Shown in pieces: positions 23,016 through 30,377 of a stretch of DNA of 64,000 nucleotides (position 1 is its first letter; every line of letters begins with the position of its first letter). Position numbers and translations under genes: made by a program. The DNA comes from a virus: the IMG/VR virus record IMGVR_UViG_3300028394_000070, positions 1 to 64,000 of that record; one strand, written 5' to 3'. The notes beneath the pieces were generated by a model. It did no database searches and had not been told where the DNA came from. It was given only the letters and a program-made list of their open reading frames with translations.

Positions 23016-23254
23016 TGGAAGACGTGCTATTTGAATTCATCGGTTGCCGTGAGGTGACCGATGATGAGTACGACCTAGAGAACGTACGGGTGGTGTTCGT
23101 GTGGCACGACCAAACGGCTAAGGACTACATCGAGATATATGCCGATGAGAAGGGTTCGCAATGGGGTCAGCCCGTGCATATCCTTAAGATGAATCTACAA
23201 TACCTAATGTCTTGGATGGAAGATATACAAGATGATGAAGAATTTATTAACTAA
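23015..23254 (+). CDS. Small acidic protein
   Basis: A 79-aa acidic protein (about a quarter D/E) with alternating strands (VRVVFVWHDQTAKDYIEIYA) and an acidic helical end (WMEDIQDDEEFIN). Function unknown. Confidence 0.6.
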   Translation: MEDVLFEFIGCREVTDDEYDLENVRVVFVWHDQTAKDYIEIYADEKGSQWGQPVHILKMNLQYLMSWMEDIQDDEEFIN

Positions 23255-23272
23255 CCCCCTAAATAAAACACC

Positions 23273-23698
23273 ATGAAAAAAGAGTCAAGAGAGAGAATCA
23301 AGGACATGATTAGCCTAATGGATGATGGATACGGCAAGAGTATCGTATGCTTCGATGACCTACTTAACACGGGTCTGAGTATATCCCACGATGGCGGTAC
23401 TGCTGCTATCCTCAAGTCCACGAGCGCATGGATTGAAATCATGTCATCTGTAGCCAAGGTATGCATCGGACTGCGTATCGCAATCACCAACTTCGCTCCT
23501 CATATAGACATGTCCAACGTGAAAACTAGCGACATGGTTAAGGTAAACATCCGATACATGGAGTCAGAAAATGAGGCAGGTATGCGATTAGAGATACGTG
23601 CAGGTGAGACGGGTATCGATGACTTAGATAGATTAGTTGAACGTGTGATGCCTATCCTACTTAGTGATGAGGTTAACTCTTTATCTGTAATGGAATGA
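23273..23698 (+). CDS. Hypothetical helical protein
   Basis: A 141-aa protein, helical with an amphipathic end. It overlaps the recombinase gene by ATGA (23695-23698), so the two may be expressed together. No family is recognised. Confidence 0.6.
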   Translation: MKKESRERIKDMISLMDDGYGKSIVCFDDLLNTGLSISHDGGTAAILKSTSAWIEIMSSVAKVCIGLRIAITNFAPHIDMSNVKTSDMVKVNIRYMESENEAGMRLEIRAGETGIDDLDRLVERVMPILLSDEVNSLSVME

Positions 23699-24426
23699 AC
23701 GATGAACCACTATTGCTGATTCCGTATCTGCGAGTAAGTACGGACGACCAAGAGAACTCCATGGAGATGCAGTTGGCTGCCGTTGAGCGGTACTGCAAGT
23801 ACCATGGGCATATCATGGGTACTCCATTCGCAGATACGGACGTGAGTGCGTATACCGAGATGAACAACCGCCCTGCTGGGAAGAAACTCCTAGCAGAGGT
23901 TAACTACCTAGTGTCCAAGGGTACTAGGTGTGGTGTGGTGACGCTCAAGGTTGATCGGATGTTCCGCAACTCGATCGATGCACAACTGATCGTGCGTGGA
24001 TGGAATGACGATGGCATCCCCTTGTATGTGATTGCTATGGGCGGTGCATCGTTTAATACATCCACATCTATCGGATGGCTATTCTTCCAAACGCTAGTTA
24101 GCTTCGCTGAGTTCGAACGCAATCAGATATCTGAGCGGACGAAGGCAGTCAAGCAGCATCTCAAGGACAACCTCAAGAAGAATGGGGCGGTGGTCTATGG
24201 ATGGGTGGCTGACGTTGAGGGTAACCTCAGCGAGCATCCCGAAGAGGCTCAAGCGGTACGTATGGCATTCAAACTAAAGGGAGATGGCTATAGCCTACAA
24301 TACATCGCTGATGAGTTCAACATGCTAGGATACAAGACTAAGTCTGGTTCTCAATTCCAACCCGTTACCATCATGCGTATACTTAATTATGAACCGAATC
24401 TAAAACTACTTAGAAATGATGACTGA
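23695..24426 (+). CDS. Serine recombinase (resolvase/invertase type)
   Basis: A 243-aa protein. Residues 1-150 form the catalytic domain: YLRVSTDDQ with the nucleophile S15 and R13, the KVDRMFRN motif with D87, R88 and R91, and a helix E-F-E-R-N-Q-I-S-E-R-T (about 140-150). Residues 155-235 look like the start of a Recombinase (large serine recombinase) DNA-binding part with a final helix-turn-helix-like GYSLQYIADEFNMLGYKTKS. The protein is shorter than phage integrases (450+ aa). It could invert or resolve DNA, or resolve genome multimers. Target sites are not known. Confidence 0.88.
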   Translation: MNDEPLLLIPYLRVSTDDQENSMEMQLAAVERYCKYHGHIMGTPFADTDVSAYTEMNNRPAGKKLLAEVNYLVSKGTRCGVVTLKVDRMFRNSIDAQLIVRGWNDDGIPLYVIAMGGASFNTSTSIGWLFFQTLVSFAEFERNQISERTKAVKQHLKDNLKKNGAVVYGWVADVEGNLSEHPEEAQAVRMAFKLKGDGYSLQYIADEFNMLGYKTKSGSQFQPVTIMRILNYEPNLKLLRNDD

Positions 24427-24676
24427 AGAAACAACCCCTAAGGTGGGACGGCCCACCAAGTACGACTTCTCCTGCTTGGAGATGGTCGGAGACTATATTA
24501 CCATAGAGCCTAAAAAACTAGGTTACTTCCGTATACGTGAGGTGCATACTATAGCTGCATCCTTGTCTCAGCACAAGAAGAAGCACGCTCCTAACAATAT
24601 CTACACCCTCAAGTCTATCTATGACGAGAAGGGTCGCACAAAGGAGGTACGTATATTCTTAATTGCTGTGATATGA
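24416..24676 (+). CDS. Small protein with an AT-hook-like GRP motif
   Basis: An 86-aa protein starting at ATG 24416 (or 24419). K-V-G-R-P-T-K-Y near the N-terminus resembles an AT-hook and is a frequent opening of phage DNA-binding proteins. A basic middle (SQHKKKHAPNN) follows. It overlaps the recombinase gene by 11 bases and might be an accessory factor. Confidence 0.6.
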   Translation: MMTEETTPKVGRPTKYDFSCLEMVGDYITIEPKKLGYFRIREVHTIAASLSQHKKKHAPNNIYTLKSIYDEKGRTKEVRIFLIAVI

Positions 24677-24897
24677 AAGATGCATTTCGTACGCTGATGA
24701 TGGTTGCCATGTGTATACTATCGTTCTATTGCATGTGTTTGTACACAGAGTTGATGTTCAAGGGTGATGCCCCGATCAACTCATGCTTCATGCCGTTCAT
24801 CCTATACATGGCAGGTCTGACATTGTCTGTAATTATTCCATTGTTTGTCACAGAATATCTGTGGAAATTTTTTGGATTATTCAAGATTAAGATTTAA
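24673..24897 (+). CDS. Small membrane protein with two helices
   Basis: A 74-aa protein with two hydrophobic segments, residues about 8-27 and 41-66, and a basic tail (FKIKI). ATGA overlap with the upstream gene. Function unknown. Confidence 0.65.
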   Translation: MKDAFRTLMMVAMCILSFYCMCLYTELMFKGDAPINSCFMPFILYMAGLTLSVIIPLFVTEYLWKFFGLFKIKI

Positions 24898-24946
24898 ATT
24901 CGCATAAATAAATAAATTTTTTTGTTCAATTCTAATCAATTCAATT

Positions 24947-25660
24947 ATGTTATCAAATTCAGAATCAAAGAAGACTACCTACGTCAAGATGTTCTCTAGA
25001 GAACCTGGTACTAAAGACGCTAATGCCTTTTTCGGTATATCCGAGAAGGTTGATGGTCAGTGGAAAACAACAAAACGATTCGACACCCTAGAGGGGTATC
25101 TCGATTCAATCTCTGTCGGAGAGTTCGTCTTCGATGGCAAGTCTAACAAAACCGTGAAGATGGTATTCACTAGCGCAGACGGAGAACGTGTGCAGGTGGA
25201 AAGCACATTCACGCTGCTAGCCTATAGTACAATCAACTCCCTTGCTGGATGCGACTACACTAAGAGAATCAAACTTAAGCTATACGTACGTACACGCAAG
25301 GACACGGGCGACAAGAACGCTGCCATCTTTATCGAGTGCGATGGGGTGAGAGCGGATTGGAAGTATACTCCCGACGAACTCCCTAAGATTGTTAAGGTTA
25401 TGGTAGGCAAGAAGGAAGTTATAGATGATAGTGAAGTAGTCGAATTCTACGAAAATTTAATCCATGAAATCAATGGATATGTAAGCGTGTCTCTTAAGAC
25501 CCGTAGCACAGACATCATGATGGCACTACCTAACCGAGTTGCTGAACTACCTAAGGTGGAAATGTCAGCTAAGGTGGTATCAGCATTAGAGGTACTAGGA
25601 GCTAAACAAACAACCCAAGAACTATTCGCAAATGAAGAAGATTCTGACCTCCCTTTTTAA
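24947..25660 (+). CDS. Single-stranded DNA-binding-like protein
   Basis: A 237-aa protein, strand-rich in its first 170 residues, ending in the acidic tip EEDSDLPF. An acidic C-terminus closed by (D)LPF/IPF is the protein-interaction tail of bacterial and phage SSBs. A 49-base AT-rich gap precedes it, so it may have its own promoter. Together with the nuclease downstream it belongs to the recombination and replication part of the accessory operon. The OB-fold itself cannot be confirmed by eye. Confidence 0.6.
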   Translation: MLSNSESKKTTYVKMFSREPGTKDANAFFGISEKVDGQWKTTKRFDTLEGYLDSISVGEFVFDGKSNKTVKMVFTSADGERVQVESTFTLLAYSTINSLAGCDYTKRIKLKLYVRTRKDTGDKNAAIFIECDGVRADWKYTPDELPKIVKVMVGKKEVIDDSEVVEFYENLIHEINGYVSVSLKTRSTDIMMALPNRVAELPKVEMSAKVVSALEVLGAKQTTQELFANEEDSDLPF

Positions 25661-25808
25661 TCCGAAGCCTAGCCCATATGTGATGTACAAAGAGCATTGC
25701 AGGGTTGTTAAGGCGATATTGACAGCTGACCCAGGATTTGTGTCTACTAACGCTAGACATGACCACATAGTTGAGCAGAGAGCCATCCTGAGCGGTATGC
25801 TCGATTAA
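25632..25808 (+). CDS. 58-aa hypothetical protein
   Basis: An ATG at 25632 opens a 58-codon frame overlapping the end of the SSB-like gene by 29 bases and ending just before a terminator hairpin. The peptide (MKKILTSLFNPKPSPYVMYK, then a basic helix) looks natural, but no family is recognised. Confidence 0.5.
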   Translation: MKKILTSLFNPKPSPYVMYKEHCRVVKAILTADPGFVSTNARHDHIVEQRAILSGMLD

Positions 25809-25814
25809 CTAATC

Positions 25815-25850
25815 AGCCCCGATGACCTAGCCTTGTCGGGGCTTAATTTT
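25815..25850 (+). terminator. Terminator hairpin before the nuclease gene
   Basis: AGCCCCGA (25815-25822) and TCGGGGCT (25836-25843) form a perfect 8-bp stem with a 13-base loop, followed by TAATTTTCT. It follows the plus-strand genes that end at 25808. The short T-run suggests partial termination or an mRNA 3' end. Confidence 0.65.
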
Positions 25851-25857
25851 CTAAAAC

Positions 25858-26805
25858 ATGTCTGAGCAAGGTAAAGTAGAACACGTATCGGCTTTCTTCA
25901 GTAAGCTAGAGCCACTAGGATACACCCTGAGGAGGGTAAACACCAACCAAGGAAGGTACTACGTAGTAGATGATAGAATGTTCATCTCCGTGACTTCCCT
26001 AATAGATATGACGACCAAGACCGATGAGGGTCTGGTTAGAAAGATGTGCGATACTGGTTACAACGAGTGGATGCGGTTCTTGAATGAACGTGCCACCTAC
26101 GGGACAATCATGCACATATTGATTGCAGACTTCCTTAACGACACCTTTATCAACTTCGGTATCCTAGACGCTAGGATCGAGGAGTTGTTTGAGGAGCATC
26201 GTGTGGAGGAGCGCAAGCGTTTCCATTTCATGGATGACCTGCGTAAAGATTTACTAGCCTTTGCCGAGTTTGCTGCCGAGCATCAGATTCTTCCGCTCTG
26301 CGCTGAACTTCCTATGGTTAGTTTCAAGTACGGATTCGCAGGTACACTAGACCTCATCTGCTTGATGGATATCAAGGAGAAGGGATTCTTCGGTGAGGTA
26401 TACAAGTCGGGTGCTAACAAGGGTGCGCCTAAGGAGACGTACAACGTCAAGCGTGTGATGGCAATCATAGACTTTAAGTCGGGTCGTAACGGGTTCACAG
26501 ACAAGCATGCTGACCAACTAACGCTGTGTCGGATGCTAGTAGATGAGAACTACCCGAACCTATTGGAGGACTATGATGCTTCCGAACTGCATACATTCAA
26601 TTGGTCTCCTAAGGATTGGAGGACTGAGCCTAGCTACACGTTGAAGAATCAGACGGGTGCGACACCTGATGCGGTGGCAATAGCTAAGATACTGATTGCT
26701 AAGGAGAAGGTGAAGGATACTATACCTACGTTCCTGAAGACATCAGGCATGGTGGAGCTAGGGCAACGACCTACAGAGAATTATCATTTTAAAAGAGTAA
26801 TATAA
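25858..26805 (+). CDS. PD-(D/E)XK nuclease
   Basis: A 315-aa protein with the residues of RecB/Cas4-type nucleases: YGTIMHILI with H86, E150 in CAELPM, D165 in GTLDLICLM, and D205-F-K207 in AIIDFKSG, followed by a Q-L-x-L-C helix. The family cuts or resects DNA in recombination, DNA breakdown or replication. Its position after the SSB-like gene supports a recombination role. The insert G-A-N-K-G-A-P-K-E before the last motif is a probable loop. Confidence 0.85.
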   Translation: MSEQGKVEHVSAFFSKLEPLGYTLRRVNTNQGRYYVVDDRMFISVTSLIDMTTKTDEGLVRKMCDTGYNEWMRFLNERATYGTIMHILIADFLNDTFINFGILDARIEELFEEHRVEERKRFHFMDDLRKDLLAFAEFAAEHQILPLCAELPMVSFKYGFAGTLDLICLMDIKEKGFFGEVYKSGANKGAPKETYNVKRVMAIIDFKSGRNGFTDKHADQLTLCRMLVDENYPNLLEDYDASELHTFNWSPKDWRTEPSYTLKNQTGATPDAVAIAKILIAKEKVKDTIPTFLKTSGMVELGQRPTENYHFKRVI

Positions 26806-27050
26806 TGTTAGAGAAAATACTAGAGTGGTTCCCTGAGGAAGAAATCCTTAAGGCTGATGGATATGATGATGCCATCATCGGCATAGACGACTCATCCATG
26901 CGACTGATTTATTCAGTCAGTAAGTGTATTCAGATACTCATTGAGGATGAGGGTATGACCGAGGAGGACGCACTAGAGCATTTTCACTACAACACCAAAG
27001 GTTCATGGGTCGGGGAGCAAACCCCGATCTGGTGTACCGACGACCTTTAA
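26805..27050 (+). CDS. Conserved small phage protein
   Basis: An 81-aa acidic protein. A-I-I-G-I-D-D-S-S-M-R-L-I-Y-S and E-E-D-A-L-E-H-F-H-Y-N-T-K-G-S-W-V-G-E-x-T-P-I are stretches I recognise from uncharacterised proteins of many unrelated phages. Its ATG overlaps the nuclease stop. Function unknown. Confidence 0.75.
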   Translation: MLEKILEWFPEEEILKADGYDDAIIGIDDSSMRLIYSVSKCIQILIEDEGMTEEDALEHFHYNTKGSWVGEQTPIWCTDDL

Positions 27051-27068
27051 CCCCCTAAACTAGTTACA

Positions 27069-27377
27069 ATGATAAACAAGATGAAGAATCTCAAGCCTAA
27101 GGTTGAATCGATTCTAAGGCAAAACATGCGCTGTCGTGACAGCGATAGCATCCTATACGCTACCCTATTATTCTACGAGATGGGTGACTCAAGACTAAAT
27201 GCGATGAGTGGATACGAACTACTCAAGGTGATATCCGAGGACGTATATCCATCCTATGACACCATTGCTAGGGTGAGGCGCAAGCTTCAGAACGAAGACG
27301 AGACCCTACGTGGAAAGAACTACAACGAGAGACATCATCTAGAGGCTGAGGTACGAACTAATATATCTTCCCTATGA
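27069..27377 (+). CDS. Conserved phage protein, helical and basic
   Basis: A 102-aa protein with K-P-K-V-E-S-I-L near the start, an R-D-S-D-S segment and the end R-V-R-R-K-L-Q-x-E-D-E-T-L-R-G-K-x-Y-N-E-R. This arrangement recurs in small phage proteins beside replication genes and suggests a helix-turn-helix-like DNA-binding protein, but function is unproven. Overlaps the next gene by ATGA. Confidence 0.7.
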   Translation: MINKMKNLKPKVESILRQNMRCRDSDSILYATLLFYEMGDSRLNAMSGYELLKVISEDVYPSYDTIARVRRKLQNEDETLRGKNYNERHHLEAEVRTNISSL

Positions 27378-27538
27378 ACTGCCCTAAATGTAAGTCCACT
27401 AGCAGAAAATATCTATCTTACCAACGTAAGATTGAGAAGAGGGTCATGATGATTGAGAATAAATGGGAGTGTCAGAAATGTACGTACAAGTTTTACGTGA
27501 TGATGCCTGAGCAGGTAGTAGCAATCGTAAATAACTAA
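27374..27538 (+). CDS. 54-aa zinc-ribbon protein
   Basis: An ATG at 27374 overlaps the preceding stop. The 54-residue product has two CxxC pairs, C3-P-K-C6 and C33-Q-K-C36, spaced as in a zinc ribbon, with a basic linker between. It may bind nucleic acid or a host protein. Confidence 0.7.
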   Translation: MNCPKCKSTSRKYLSYQRKIEKRVMMIENKWECQKCTYKFYVMMPEQVVAIVNN

Positions 27539-27548
27539 AAATAAAAAC

Positions 27549-28001
27549 ATGGAAAGCATGAAAAAATATAAATTCAAAACGTATACCCTACTAATGAGTT
27601 ATAATCCTTGTGACATATTTACATATTACAATGTTGTAGAAATGCATGGGCTTAATCTTGTGGATTGTATGAAGCACAAGAATAATACTCAACAGGCATA
27701 CATTGCAGGGTGGTGTAACTATATACCTAAACCTAAGAAAGATTATAAAGAGGGTGACCCTAAATTTCTTTTTATTAATCTAAGCAGATGTGGAGATGAC
27801 ATTGAAGCCTTTGGATTAATCATGCATGAATTAATGCACCAATCATTTGATATATATAATGAAGATATATCTAAAGAAGAAGATATTATCACTTGGGCAG
27901 AGGAGGAAGCATATAAAGTTTTCAAATTAGTAAAAAAAGCTAAGAAGGATTCAACGTCATCTCACCCTTCGCCTAAATCAATTAATGGAATGCATTACTA
28001 A
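27549..28001 (+). CDS. Zincin-like metalloprotease candidate
   Basis: A 150-aa protein with the motif I-M-H93-E94-L-M-H97 and a downstream acidic helix (EEDIITWAEEEAYKVF) that could supply the third zinc ligand. Small phage zincins of this kind resemble ImmA/IrrE-type or DUF-type peptidases, so cutting of a host or phage regulator is possible. The gene is visibly more A/T-rich than its neighbours, which may mean a recent gain. The C-terminus (STSSHPSPKS) is a flexible tail. Confidence 0.65.
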   Translation: MESMKKYKFKTYTLLMSYNPCDIFTYYNVVEMHGLNLVDCMKHKNNTQQAYIAGWCNYIPKPKKDYKEGDPKFLFINLSRCGDDIEAFGLIMHELMHQSFDIYNEDISKEEDIITWAEEEAYKVFKLVKKAKKDSTSSHPSPKSINGMHY

Positions 28002-28249
28002 TGACCCTAGAAGAACGAATCATATCCCACATGAACACCAAGTACCCTGAGGAAGGCTCTATGCCATTCGATTCAGGCAAATGCCCCGATGTTCAGTTCA
28101 CGCACGAATCGTTCATGAGGACGCTTAATCACGCTAAAAAAGGTAGCAGTTATTACTTTGATTGCCTGAGCCGTTGCTATGACTGGCTGAAGGCATTGAA
28201 ACAGAATGGGATTAATCTAATAGACAACCCTAGTCCTTCAGAATCTTGA
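28001..28249 (+). CDS. Hypothetical protein, last plus-strand gene
   Basis: An 82-aa protein joined to the zincin gene by TAATG. It has H-x-N-x-K-Y-P-E-E-G-S-M-P-F at the start and a helical end (YDWLKALKQNGINLID). Its 3' end overlaps the convergent minus-strand gene by 20 bases. No family is recognised. Confidence 0.65.
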   Translation: MTLEERIISHMNTKYPEEGSMPFDSGKCPDVQFTHESFMRTLNHAKKGSSYYFDCLSRCYDWLKALKQNGINLIDNPSPSES

Positions 28250-28847
28250 TGGAATCCGTTTCTCTGAATGTTACGTTAGGACAGGTTGAAACAACACTAG
28301 TGGAGTAAACCTTCCTTCCGTATCTGAACAGCCCCCACAACGATTGCTTCTTGCGTTTCCATTTGGTTACCACGTTCACATCCATCGACTGATCGATCGT
28401 GAACTCACCTATGTCTGTAGAATCGTTGATGATGGCGGTCAGGGCTAGGCATCCGTCATCAAATTGGATGTACCTAGCAAGGATTGGCATCGTCTGATAC
28501 ATAACAACGGTGTCATGTACAGCAGCTAGTTGTTTGGTTTTGTATATAACCTTGGTTGTTACAATGGATTCAATCTGCTTAGGCTTGGCATCTACAGAGT
28601 CCTTGATTAGCTTCACTAGGTCTGGCCTTAGTTCGATCAGGTCGTCCAGGCTGATGGTCTTCACTAGTCCTAGGAGTGTATCCGACTGAGCCTTGAAGTT
28701 ATCCTCCCAACGATCACGATCCTCACGTGCCTTTTCCACATCACAGCCTAGCTTTAAGAATGTAAGGATGATAAGGATGACGATGACGGCTCCTAGCTTT
28801 GCTAGTGGATTCATTAACTTAATTGATTGCTTAGTGATAAAGCCCAT
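28230..28847 (-). CDS. Inner-membrane spanin-like protein
   Basis: A 205-aa protein with one N-terminal membrane helix (residues about 14-33, LAKLGAVIVILIILTFLKLG), then a charged helical stretch, then a strand-rich C-terminal part (VVTKWKRKKQSLWGLFRYGR, TSVVSTCPNVTF). The layout of anchor, helical stem and periplasmic end resembles i-spanins or Bacteroidota phage lysis-region proteins with the same SLWGLF/Y motif. It is the last gene of the long minus-strand late operon. Spanin function is inferred from topology. Confidence 0.5.
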   Translation of the reverse strand: MGFITKQSIKLMNPLAKLGAVIVILIILTFLKLGCDVEKAREDRDRWEDNFKAQSDTLLGLVKTISLDDLIELRPDLVKLIKDSVDAKPKQIESIVTTKVIYKTKQLAAVHDTVVMYQTMPILARYIQFDDGCLALTAIINDSTDIGEFTIDQSMDVNVVTKWKRKKQSLWGLFRYGRKVYSTSVVSTCPNVTFRETDSIKILKD

Positions 28848-29026
28848 GTTAGTTCTAGTTGTCGCTTGTCTTCAAAACTAAAAACCCCTGAGGATGTTTT
28901 CCACGTGTCGTGGGCTATCTCAAGGGCGGTATTTTCTGTAATCGATTCATTCAGAACACGTTCAATCAACATATCTACTAGTCTCTTATTGTGCTGGTGG
29001 ATGCACGTAATGAATCGATTGTCCAT
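28814..29026 (-). CDS. Hypothetical small helical protein
   Basis: The ATG at 29024-29026 (MDNRFITCIHQHNKRL) starts just after the stop of the PAS/DHp gene and is preferred to a longer frame that would overlap it. The product is 70 aa and helical. It overlaps the spanin-like gene by 34 bases. No family is recognised. Confidence 0.55.
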   Translation of the reverse strand: MDNRFITCIHQHNKRLVDMLIERVLNESITENTALEIAHDTWKTSSGVFSFEDKRQLELTWALSLSNQLS

Positions 29027-29027
29027 T

Positions 29028-29591
29028 TTATTTGCTTGACTTACTGCTAAGTTCGACAATTTCTTTGACAACTTCATCAAGTTCTTTTGATGAATCGTAA
29101 AGCATCTTAATTATCATCTTATCCTCGTCGTTAGCATTCTTGCTTATAAGCTCTGATAATGCTAGGATGTTAGCCAATGGCTTGCGTACCTTATGCGACT
29201 GAACCCAGGATATTTTTTCTAGTAATCTCTGCTGCTCCTCGTACTCCTGAGCAGTGATGGATACAACATCGAATAGTTGTATTCCTATCATGTGGTATAG
29301 TCCTTTGCCGTATGCAATCTCCCACGTACTCCATCGCTTTGCCCCGTTCTTTTGATTTAGTCTGCACTGGAACGATGAGGGAAACGGACTTGAGTCAACA
29401 GCTCTCTTCATCGCCTTCGTCATTTCTTCCTGATCTTGGGTATGCGTGATGAAGTGGTCTACGTTTTCTGGTTGGATGTGAGAGGCGAAACTAGAGAATA
29501 ACTCGTTTGTGTATTCCAATTTGCCCTCGTTATCACAACGCACGTAAAACAGGTTTAACGAGTTCTCTAGTAAAACACTTGCTGGTATCAT
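29028..29591 (-). CDS. PAS-domain and histidine-kinase dimerisation (DHp) protein without a catalytic domain
   Basis: A 187-aa protein. Residues 5-115 have the shape of a PAS sensor domain (LFYVRCDNEGKLEYTNELF near the start, a final strand around 95-110). Residues 118-180 form two helices with the H-box of histidine kinases: W129-V-Q-S-H133-K-V-R-K-P-L-A-N-I-L-A-L, where H133 is the residue normally phosphorylated. The protein stops before any N-box or G-box, so it cannot bind ATP. Bacteroidota hosts use very similar PAS/DHp units. It could titrate, inhibit or redirect a host two-component pathway. Confidence 0.75.
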   Translation of the reverse strand: MIPASVLLENSLNLFYVRCDNEGKLEYTNELFSSFASHIQPENVDHFITHTQDQEEMTKAMKRAVDSSPFPSSFQCRLNQKNGAKRWSTWEIAYGKGLYHMIGIQLFDVVSITAQEYEEQQRLLEKISWVQSHKVRKPLANILALSELISKNANDEDKMIIKMLYDSSKELDEVVKEIVELSSKSSK

Positions 29592-29631
29592 TGCCTCTTA
29601 TCTGCTCGCTAATTTAAGGCAAATACTGAAA

Positions 29632-30135
29632 TTAACAAGACATTATTTCACTAAAGAAATTGCCCCATGAGTTCTTCACCACTGCACGATAAGCATAAGC
29701 TATGGTCATCAGCACTAGGACAGGTAGGGACGCAACATCAATAACATTGTCATAGTTATTACTAGTAGCATTAACTGATTCTGCATGGGTATAGTAATGA
29801 GGAACGAAAGGTGTAGCAGATGGATATACCTTGTCACCTACCTTGATGGTATCAAATGAATTCAATTGCACCTCGTTTATTTCTGTTGCCTCTTCCTCTG
29901 GATCCATGTAGAAGATATTACCGAACATGTCCTTGTATAGATTTCTGCAATCTACGGAAGAATCCATTTCGGACGGCATCACCTTGAAATAAGTTTTCGA
30001 TGTTCCAACATTCGCATAGAAATAGAAGGTCGTGTCTATGATACCATGGTCATGATTAACACAGTTAACCCCTTCTAGGCAATAGTTAAACACCATAATG
30101 GTATCTATTGTTGTCTGGCTATTGGGTTTCATCAT
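29632..30135 (-). CDS. Hypothetical protein with a C-terminal membrane helix
   Basis: A 167-aa protein read from the ATG at 30133-30135. The N-terminal part is polar and cysteine-bearing; residues about 130-155 (VIDVASLPVLVLMTIAYAYR) form one membrane helix. Its start overlaps the holin-like gene end by 17 bases. Because it lies in the lysis cluster it may take part in lysis or membrane control. No family is recognised. Confidence 0.55.
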   Translation of the reverse strand: MMKPNSQTTIDTIMVFNYCLEGVNCVNHDHGIIDTTFYFYANVGTSKTYFKVMPSEMDSSVDCRNLYKDMFGNIFYMDPEEEATEINEVQLNSFDTIKVGDKVYPSATPFVPHYYTHAESVNATSNNYDNVIDVASLPVLVLMTIAYAYRAVVKNSWGNFFSEIMSC

Positions 30136-30376
30136 CACCTTTATTTTTATAATTGCCTAGGTACTTAAAGAAACCTATCAAGTCAATTGTATTGTTTATA
30201 AAACCTCCTGCCACTAGAAGAACAAGGCCGAATACCGCCTTCTGCTCCGTTATCATATCGAAATACCACATGTAGAGTGTCACGAGTATAAATAAACTCC
30301 CTACGGTCTCCTTCCAGTTCTTAAGGATTACCATAGCAATCTTCACCCACCTAGGTAATTCTTCTGGTTTCTTCAT
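30119..30376 (-). CDS. Holin candidate
   Basis: The ATG at 30374-30376 gives 85 aa; the longer frame overlaps the upstream gene. Two membrane helices (about residues 25-43 and 49-67) are framed by a basic N-terminus and a charged, lysine/acid-rich tail (NYKNKGDDETQ). Small two-helix proteins with such a tail in a lysozyme cluster are typical holins. The lysozyme gene is about 2 kb upstream in the same operon. Confidence 0.55.
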   Translation of the reverse strand: MKKPEELPRWVKIAMVILKNWKETVGSLFILVTLYMWYFDMITEQKAVFGLVLLVAGGFINNTIDLIGFFKYLGNYKNKGDDETQ

Positions 30377-30377
30377 T

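Noticed and set aside
24898-24946. AT-rich gap before the SSB-like gene as a promoter.
   Set aside because: TTTG words occur but no TAnnTTTG lies at the required distance.
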